Source: Rhodobacterales bacterium UBA3089
Lineage (GTDB): Bacteria > Pseudomonadota > Alphaproteobacteria > Rhodobacterales > Rhodobacteraceae
Direction: 5' to 3'
DNA: 11,102 bases
Assembly (NCBI GenBank): GCA_002367255.1
Contig: DFBD01000030.1
Coordinates: 1 to 11,102, forward strand
Under the pieces are notes generated by a model that saw nothing but the letters and a program-made list of their open reading frames with translations, did no database searches and was not told the origin of the DNA. The stretch's first letter is position 1; every line of letters begins with the position of its first letter. Below are positions 6,147 to 11,102 of the stretch, piece by piece. Made by a program: the position numbers and the translations under genes.

Positions 6147-7604
6147 ATGATCTGGTCACTCGTAAAAGTTATTTTCTTTGTGGGCCTGGCAATCGCCCTG
6201 TCTTTCGGCCTGTCCTACGTTTTGGAAACACCGGGCGGCGTGCGAATTGCGTTCGGGGATCAGGAAATCAGCCTTGCGCCTATCGGGTTCATTCTGGCGT
6301 TGCTGTTGTTGTTGGCAGTGTTCTGGATCTTGCTGAAGCTTTCGGGCCTTCTGGTCGCGGTTCTGCGTTTCGCAATGGGCGACGAGACCGCATTGACCCG
6401 CTATTGGGGCCGCAAACGGGAACGTCGCGGGTTCGATGCGCTGGCCGATGGCATGGTTTCACTGGCAGCGGGCGAAAGTGTGAAAGCGATGGCGCAAGCA
6501 GCCAAAGCGGAACGCCTGTTGAACCGGCCCGAACTAACGCGCCTGATAAGCGCCCAAGCGGCCGAGCAATCCGGCGATGGCACTAAGGCGTTGGGGTATT
6601 ACAAAGAAATGCTGCAAGACGACCGCACGCGTTTTGTCGGGGTTCAAGGCATCTTGAAGCAAAAACTGGCAGAGGGCGATACAGATACCGCCCTGAAACT
6701 GGCAGAAAAAGCCTTTACGCTGCGTCCCGCGCATCACGGAAATCTGGATACGCTGTTCCTGCTGCAATCCGAGGCAGCCGACTGGTCCGGCGCGCGCACG
6801 ACGCTTTCGGCCAAACTGAAAGCCAAGGCCTTGCCGCGCGACGTTGCCAAGCGTCGCGATGCAGTTTTGCTGTTGGCTGATGCCAAGGCGGCATATGAGG
6901 ATGGTAACCAAACGGTGGCGCGTGATGCTGCGTTACAGGCTAACAAGATGGCGCCGACGCTGGTTCCAGCTGCGGTGTTGGCGGCCCGTATTTTGATCGA
7001 CGAAGGTTCAAAACGCCCGGCGGCCAAGATATTGAAGGCGGCGTGGCAATCTATGCCGCATCCCGATCTGGCAACGGCTTTTGCAGCCCTGGAGCCTGAT
7101 GAAACACACGAGGTGCGGCGCAAGCGTTTCGATCAGCTGGTGAGCCTGCAACCTGCACACCGCGAGACCAAAATGCTACTGACCGAGCTGGCCCTTGGCG
7201 AAGAAGATTTCCCAACCGCCCGCCGTGCGATTGGCGACTTGGCCGAAGAAATGCCGACCACCCGCACCTTGGCGTTGATGGCCGCGATTGAGCGGGGCTC
7301 GGGTTCTGACGAAGATGTGGTTCGCGCGATCCTTGCCAAAGCGTTAAGCGCCAGTCGCGGGGATCAGTGGGTGTGTTCGGTTTGCGGACATGCGCATGTG
7401 GAATGGTCGCCGACCTGTCATAATTGCAGCGCGTTTGATACGATGGAATGGAAAGAACCAGAAGAATCCGAGGCCGAACCAATGGACGCCGTATTATCGT
7501 TAATCGTTGGCGCCACGCCGATAGCCGCCGCTGAACCAGACGATGCGCAAGACGCGCCACCGATCATTATCGATGCCGAAGTGGTGGACGAGGATACGGT
7601 TTAA
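6147..7604 (+). CDS. HemY-like TPR membrane protein with C-terminal zinc ribbon
   Basis: A 485-residue protein starting at an ATG with AAGGA about 8 bases upstream, 10 bases after the Mic60-like gene. Two membrane helices (about 4-24 and 44-71) flank a short GGVRIAFGDQEISLAP loop, the HemY N-terminal domain signature. A basic segment (RYWGRKRERRGFDALADGMVSLAAG) follows, then helical TPR-like repeats (about 100-400). Near the C-terminus are two CxxC pairs, Cys410/413 and Cys424/427, in WVCSVCGHAHVEWSPTCHNC, a rubredoxin-like zinc ribbon like the one at the end of LapB. The tail (about 435-485) is acidic. The name HemY comes from heme gene clusters of proteobacteria; this protein is not the protoporphyrinogen oxidase also called HemY, and a direct enzymatic role in heme synthesis is not established. 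It probably works as a membrane scaffold, perhaps with the Mic60-like partner. Its end is 12 bases from the convergent hydrolase gene. Confidence 0.88.
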   Translation: MIWSLVKVIFFVGLAIALSFGLSYVLETPGGVRIAFGDQEISLAPIGFILALLLLLAVFWILLKLSGLLVAVLRFAMGDETALTRYWGRKRERRGFDALADGMVSLAAGESVKAMAQAAKAERLLNRPELTRLISAQAAEQSGDGTKALGYYKEMLQDDRTRFVGVQGILKQKLAEGDTDTALKLAEKAFTLRPAHHGNLDTLFLLQSEAADWSGARTTLSAKLKAKALPRDVAKRRDAVLLLADAKAAYEDGNQTVARDAALQANKMAPTLVPAAVLAARILIDEGSKRPAAKILKAAWQSMPHPDLATAFAALEPDETHEVRRKRFDQLVSLQPAHRETKMLLTELALGEEDFPTARRAIGDLAEEMPTTRTLALMAAIERGSGSDEDVVRAILAKALSASRGDQWVCSVCGHAHVEWSPTCHNCSAFDTMEWKEPEESEAEPMDAVLSLIVGATPIAAAEPDDAQDAPPIIIDAEVVDEDTV

Positions 7605-7616
7605 CCGCACCCCAAC

Positions 7617-8426
7617 CTACCCGATCAGGGCTTCTGTTAACGCACTGTCAGGTTCGGCAAGGCTGTTGATGACGGTAAAGTGGTTCAGGGCAGGTTCCTC
7701 CACGCATGTGATATTCATCCCGAAACCTGTCCAGACATTGGCCAGCAAGGCGTTCTGGCGTACGAACTCCGGCCGTTCATCCGCCCCAACCCAACAGGCC
7801 AGATCGAAACCCGTGCGTGGTGCCAGCAGGGCAGGGCTCTCGGCGATTGCGCCAGCCATATCCATCTTGAAATCCACGTTCATTTCGGTGCGCAGCATCG
7901 GGCGCAGGTCATGCACACCGCTGATCGGAATGATCCGGTCAACACGCGGCATACACGTCAGATCAATATCACTACACCCCATCCGCGCCGCCAGATGCCC
8001 GCCAGCGGAATGGCCCGTCACGCGGATCGGCCCGTCAATACGTGCAGCGGCAAAATCAATCGCGGTGGCAATTTGGCGGGTGATGTCGGCAATCCGCACC
8101 TCGGGGCAAAGCACGTATCCGGGCAAGGCAACCGCCCACCCCCGCGCCACAGCCCCCGCCGCCATATGGGACCATAGATTTTTGTCGCGCGATATCCAGT
8201 ATCCCCCGTGAACAAAAACCACCAACCCTTTGGGCGTACCCTCGGGATGGAAAATGTCCATCACCTCGCGCAGGTGCGGCCCGTATGGCACGTTCAGTTC
8301 TGCGCGATCAGCAGCCGCCATCCGGTCACGAAATGCAGCAGCGTCAACCTTCCACGCAGCGACAATATCATCTACGTCATCGACGTAAATTCCGTTTGCA
8401 TAAGCGTCGTCCCAATCGGTTATCAT
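7617..8426 (-). CDS. Alpha/beta hydrolase, kynurenine formamidase-like
   Basis: A 269-residue cytoplasmic alpha/beta hydrolase without a signal peptide. FVHGGYW (71-77) is the HGGxW oxyanion-hole motif of kynurenine formamidases and related carboxylesterases. GHSAGGHLAA (138-147) is the nucleophile elbow with Ser140. WVGADERPEF (212-221) gives the likely acid Asp216, and LNHFTVI (247-253) gives the catalytic His249. The natural substrate could be N-formylkynurenine or another amide or ester; no tryptophan-degradation genes are seen nearby, so I do not assign kynB. AGGAGGG lies just before the ATG. The gene is divergent from the RAM-domain gene (85-base gap) and convergent with the HemY-like gene, so it is probably a single-gene transcript. 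Confidence 0.9.
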   Translation of the reverse strand: MITDWDDAYANGIYVDDVDDIVAAWKVDAAAFRDRMAAADRAELNVPYGPHLREVMDIFHPEGTPKGLVVFVHGGYWISRDKNLWSHMAAGAVARGWAVALPGYVLCPEVRIADITRQIATAIDFAAARIDGPIRVTGHSAGGHLAARMGCSDIDLTCMPRVDRIIPISGVHDLRPMLRTEMNVDFKMDMAGAIAESPALLAPRTGFDLACWVGADERPEFVRQNALLANVWTGFGMNITCVEEPALNHFTVINSLAEPDSALTEALIG

Positions 8427-8511
8427 CGCACCCTCCTAAACGGGATTTCCATTGCGTTGATTTCACGCTATCAAATACCTAGACCAATGCAATAGCACGA
8501 GAGGCTAAGCC
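8427..8511. promoter_or_regulatory. Divergent intergenic region between hydrolase and RAM-domain gene
   Basis: Both genes must be expressed from this 85-base stretch, which is visibly richer in A/T than its neighbours (TTGATTTCACGCTATCAAATACC). An imperfect palindrome GCGTTGATTTCACGC lies at 8454-8468 and could be an operator. Ribosome binding sites lie at both ends: AGGAGGG on the minus strand and GAGAGG on the plus strand. No -35/-10 pair stands out. Confidence 0.5.
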
Positions 8512-8748
8512 ATGAATTGCGTATTTATTCAGCTAAGATGTGAACCAGGCAAGACCTACGAGGTCGCCGACGCCATATACGAGCGCGAAATCGTATCCGA
8601 GATGTATTCCACCAGTGGCGAGTTCGACTTGATGTTGAAGCTTTACGTCCCCGAAGGTCAGGACATCGGCAAATACCTCAACGACACATTGCTGGATATT
8701 CCCGGCATCCGACGTTCGTTAACCACGTTGACCTTCAAGGCATTCTGA
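8512..8748 (+). CDS. Stand-alone Lrp/AsnC ligand-binding (RAM) domain protein
   Basis: A 78-residue protein that is a complete RAM domain (Lrp/AsnC C-terminal domain, ferredoxin-like alpha/beta fold) without the helix-turn-helix DNA-binding half. Typical features are the opening strand CVFIQLRCEPGKTYEVADAI, the STSGEFDLMLKLYVP core (33-47; GxxD with a following hydrophobic strand), and the LNDTLLDIPGIRRSLTTLTF end (56-75). RAM domains bind amino acids or other small effectors and assemble into dimers and octamers. A stand-alone copy cannot bind DNA alone and may sense a ligand or form mixed assemblies with full-length Lrp proteins; this is inference. The ATG has GAGAGG upstream. It is convergent with livM and ends 7 bases from it. 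Confidence 0.93.
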   Translation: MNCVFIQLRCEPGKTYEVADAIYEREIVSEMYSTSGEFDLMLKLYVPEGQDIGKYLNDTLLDIPGIRRSLTTLTFKAF

Positions 8749-8772
8749 GGGGCGGCTAGCGCCCCCCTTTTT
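8749..8772 (+). terminator. Intrinsic terminator after the RAM-domain gene
   Basis: GGGGCG (8749-8754) pairs with CGCCCC (8760-8765) around a 5-base loop, followed by CC and a run of five T. The hairpin starts directly after the TGA of the RAM-domain gene and overlaps the stop codon of the convergent livM. On the minus strand no T run follows, so it should act for the plus strand only. Confidence 0.9.
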
Positions 8773-10063
8773 CCGGTATCAATCCTCTCGGACTGAACCT
8801 GAGGACTAACAGCAAGATCAATCCCATCACCACCAGTCGCATGTGCGGCGCGGAGGCGACCAGATGATCGCGTAGTGCGCTGCCTTCGTACATGCCTGAT
8901 GTCACAAGGTTCATGAGCCATGCACTAGCTGGCTCCGCCTCGATCCAGACGAACCAGATAAGGAAACCACCCAGCACCGCGCCCCAATTGTTGCCGGACC
9001 CGCCAACGATAACCATTACCCAGATCAGGAACGTATAGCGCAGCGGATTGTATGTGCCCGGTGTGAACTGCCCGTCGAGCGTGGTCAGCATCGCCCCCGC
9101 GATCCCCACCACGGCAGACCCTAGAATGAACACCTGTAAATGGCGCCGTGTCACGTCTTTGCCCATGGCCTCGGCGGCGTCACGATTGTCACGGATGGCG
9201 CGCATCATGCGGCCCCAAGGGGATTTTAGCGCCTTTTCGGACAGCCACAGAATGGCCAGCAGAACGATGGCGAACAGAACGGAATAGGACAGTTTCACGA
9301 AGATAGAGCTGAACGTGATGACGTTCGCTCCCAGCTTATCTGCCAGCGATATAAACCATTCGGCATTCTGCAGTTCAATCTCGCGCGGGACGGGGCGGTC
9401 AAGGCCCGCAACATTCTTCACACCGCGCGTTAACCAATCCTCGTTTTTCAGGACTGCGATGATGATTTCGGAAATCCCCAGTGTGGCAATCGCAAGGTAA
9501 TCCGAGCGTAACCCCAGCGCGATCTTCCCGACCAGCCAAGCAGCCCCGGCGGCGAACAGCCCGCCCACGGCCCACGAAAAGATTATGGGTAATCCTAGCC
9601 CGCCGAGGTAGCCGGTTTTGGCCGGTTCAATCGCCTCGATAGCGCTAACGGAGGGGTCAAAAATTCCACGGGTCACAAAGAACCCGATGATGATGATCGC
9701 TAAGCTGGCAAGGCTGCGCAGCCGCCCCGTCAACTTACGCCGTGCATATATCGTCGCCGCAATGGTCACACCCAACGAGACAATGGCCAACCCGATGCCT
9801 GCCGCCCCCGCGCTCCACGCTTCGGTTACGGGCGGTTTGGACACCAGCACCGCCGCCACGCCACCAAGGGCTGCGAAGCCCATGATACCAACGTTGAACA
9901 AACCCGCGTAGCCCCACTGGATGTTGACGCCAAGCGCCATAACAGCCGAGATCAGGCAGAGGTTAAGTATGGTTAACGCCACGGACCAGCTTTGACCGAA
10001 ACCAACGATAGCCAGCAGGCCGAACATACCCAAAAACATAAGGACATTACGGTTGATACTCAT
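8756..10063 (-). CDS. livM: Branched-chain amino acid ABC transporter permease LivM
   Basis: A 435-residue polytopic membrane protein, a usual LivM length. It has hydrophobic helices from the N-terminus on, the conserved ALGVNIQWGYAGLFNVGIMGFAALG region (about 43-67), LRSDYLAIATLGISEII (about 185-201), and the cytoplasmic loop SPWGRMMRAIRDNRDAAEAMGKD (about 281-303) that contacts the ATPase. VIVGGSGNNWGAVLGGFLIW (about 351-370) is also typical, as is the RFSPRGLIPEK end. With LivH it forms the channel of a HAAT-family importer for leucine, isoleucine, valine or related amides; the exact substrate cannot be read from the permeases. The start overlaps the livH stop by 4 bases. The N-terminal half has an extended ARRKLTGRLRSL loop and extra helix (about 106-130). 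Confidence 0.94.
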   Translation of the reverse strand: MSINRNVLMFLGMFGLLAIVGFGQSWSVALTILNLCLISAVMALGVNIQWGYAGLFNVGIMGFAALGGVAAVLVSKPPVTEAWSAGAAGIGLAIVSLGVTIAATIYARRKLTGRLRSLASLAIIIIGFFVTRGIFDPSVSAIEAIEPAKTGYLGGLGLPIIFSWAVGGLFAAGAAWLVGKIALGLRSDYLAIATLGISEIIIAVLKNEDWLTRGVKNVAGLDRPVPREIELQNAEWFISLADKLGANVITFSSIFVKLSYSVLFAIVLLAILWLSEKALKSPWGRMMRAIRDNRDAAEAMGKDVTRRHLQVFILGSAVVGIAGAMLTTLDGQFTPGTYNPLRYTFLIWVMVIVGGSGNNWGAVLGGFLIWFVWIEAEPASAWLMNLVTSGMYEGSALRDHLVASAPHMRLVVMGLILLLVLRFSPRGLIPEKGGR

Positions 10064-11073
10064 AGCACTTTCCCCTTGAATATACCCGTCGGCCTGACCA
10101 GCAGCACCAGCACGAGGATCACGAAGGACACCGCGAATTTATAATCGGTCGACAGCAACTGCATCAGGCTATCGGGTTCCAGATTTTCGGGCAGCAGGTA
10201 CTTCAGGAATTTCTTGTAGGCATAGGTGATCGTGACCTCGGAAAACGCCACAACAAACCCGCCAGCAATAGCCCCAATCGGGTTACCGATACCCCCAACA
10301 ATCGCGGAAGCAAAAATTGGCAGCAGCAGTTGGAAATACGTGAACGGCTTGAAACTTTTGTCCAACCCGTAAAGCGTGCCCGCAATTGTCGCCAAGGCCG
10401 CAGCAATGATCCATGTGATCATCACGACGCGCTCGGGCGAAATGCCTGACAGCAACGCCAAATCCTCGTTATCCGAGAACGCCCGCATCGCTTTACCGGT
10501 ACGCGATCTCTGCAAGAACCAGAACAGCGCGATTACCACGATCACCGCAATACCCAGCGTCAGCGCTTGGGAAACCTTGATCGTCAGCCCCTCGGCCATG
10601 CCAGTCGCGGCTTTAAAATCGCGTGCCTTAATAATAAAACGCGCGCCGTCGTTGAAGGCTTGGTCATTAGGTCCGATGATAAACCGGACAATCCCGTTCA
10701 TCACAAACATCACCCCGACCGAGGCCATAACGAACACAATCGGCGCCGAACGTTGTTTTCGATAGAACCGATAAACCAGCCTGTCCGTCGTCAGCAACAT
10801 TCCGACCGTGGCCAGAATGCCGAATGGCAATGCCAGCAGGGCGGTAGGCAGCGGCTGGATGGAGATCCCCATCGACTGGAACCACCACGTCACAAGGATA
10901 ACCACCATGGTCCCGAAGGCCATCGTGTCGCCATGCGCGAAGTTCGAGAACCGCAGGATGCCGAAAACCAGCGTAACCCCAAGCGCCCCAAGCGCAAGCT
11001 GTGCGCCGTATGCTGTGGCAGGGACCAGAACGAAGTTGGAAAACAGGATAAGTGCGTTAAGAATATCAGTCAT
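10060..11073 (-). CDS. livH: Branched-chain amino acid ABC transporter permease LivH
   Basis: A 337-residue permease with about eight hydrophobic segments. Marks of the family are LALGALGVTLVFGILRFSNFAHGD (about 26-49), the ATPase-contact loop SRTGKAMRAFSDNEDLALLSGIS (about 190-212), and ASAIVGGIGNPIGAIAGGFVVAFSE (about 255-279). It is the LivM partner. The ATG at 11073 has GGGGG about 7 bases upstream, and the upstream gene ends only 3 bases before it. The 4-base overlap with livM indicates one transcript with coupled translation. The protein is somewhat longer than typical LivH (about 300) owing to a stretch with KKFLKYLLPENLEPDSLMQL (about 287-306) before the last helix. Confidence 0.94.
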   Translation of the reverse strand: MTDILNALILFSNFVLVPATAYGAQLALGALGVTLVFGILRFSNFAHGDTMAFGTMVVILVTWWFQSMGISIQPLPTALLALPFGILATVGMLLTTDRLVYRFYRKQRSAPIVFVMASVGVMFVMNGIVRFIIGPNDQAFNDGARFIIKARDFKAATGMAEGLTIKVSQALTLGIAVIVVIALFWFLQRSRTGKAMRAFSDNEDLALLSGISPERVVMITWIIAAALATIAGTLYGLDKSFKPFTYFQLLLPIFASAIVGGIGNPIGAIAGGFVVAFSEVTITYAYKKFLKYLLPENLEPDSLMQLLSTDYKFAVSFVILVLVLLVRPTGIFKGKVL

Positions 11074-11076
11074 GCC

Positions 11077-11102
11077 TTAACCCCCCAAGAAAGATTTGCG
11101 GA
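11077..11102 (-). CDS. 3' end of upstream ABC transporter ATPase gene (LivF/LivG type)
   Basis: Reading the minus strand into the window, one frame gives RKSFLGG followed by TAA, 3 bases before the livH start. The ending (V)RxxFLGG or YLGG is characteristic of LivF/LivG ATP-binding subunits, and such a gene is expected here. Only seven residues are visible, so it cannot be decided which of the two ATPases this is. The rest lies beyond the right edge. Confidence 0.6.

Noticed and set aside
7543..8211. 222-residue plus-strand open frame running over the hemY end and the hydrolase
   Set aside because: It is antisense to a well-supported alpha/beta hydrolase with all catalytic motifs, and its product is low-complexity Arg/Ser/Ala-rich.

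Overview
The window looks like chromosomal DNA of an alphaproteobacterium, most likely a Rhodobacterales (Roseobacter-type) species. This rests on the divergent tsaD-gpsA / hemC-hemD arrangement, with hemCD followed by a Mic60/mitofilin-like gene and a HemY-like gene, and on moderately GC-rich coding DNA with GGAGG-type ribosome binding sites. The assignment comes from gene order and protein character read by eye, not from a database search.

Layout. (1) 1-420 (-): N-terminal part of a PhzS-like FAD monooxygenase, cut by the window edge. (2) 421-653 (-): decayed N-terminus of an MFS transporter, with a probable one-base frameshift and truncation, then a weak hairpin. (3) 654-3149 (-): a compact operon tsaD > gpsA > EVE-domain gene, read right to left, with a 4-base overlap and a 4-base gap. 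(4) 3150-3183: a 34-base divergent spacer carrying both ribosome binding sites. (5) 3184-7604 (+): hemC, hemD (TTG start overlapping hemC), a Mic60-like membrane protein and a HemY-like TPR protein with a C-terminal four-cysteine zinc ribbon. (6) 7617-8426 (-): an alpha/beta hydrolase of the kynurenine-formamidase-like group, convergent with hemY. (7) 8512-8748 (+): a stand-alone Lrp/AsnC ligand-binding (RAM) domain with a clear intrinsic terminator. (8) 8756-11102 (-): livM, livH and the last codons of an upstream gene that ends like a LivF/LivG ATPase.

How the genes work together. hemC and hemD catalyse consecutive steps (porphobilinogen to hydroxymethylbilane to uroporphyrinogen III) and are probably translationally coupled. 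The Mic60-like and HemY-like proteins are both predicted inner-membrane proteins with periplasmic or cytoplasmic helical domains; their position next to hemCD is a conserved alphaproteobacterial linkage relevant to the origin of mitochondrial cristae proteins. tsaD (tRNA t6A synthesis) and gpsA (glycerol-3-phosphate for phospholipids) are housekeeping genes, and the EVE protein is a putative reader of modified bases. livH-livM and the upstream ATPase belong to a branched-chain amino acid (or related amide/amino acid) ABC importer, whose solute-binding protein lies outside the window.

I saw no IS element, CRISPR array, tRNA, rRNA, phage gene or recognisable defence island. Nothing here amounts to a new multi-gene system. 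The points most worth a second look are the zinc ribbon on HemY, the stand-alone RAM domain sharing a terminator region with livM, the symmetric tsaD/hemC spacer and the MFS remnant.
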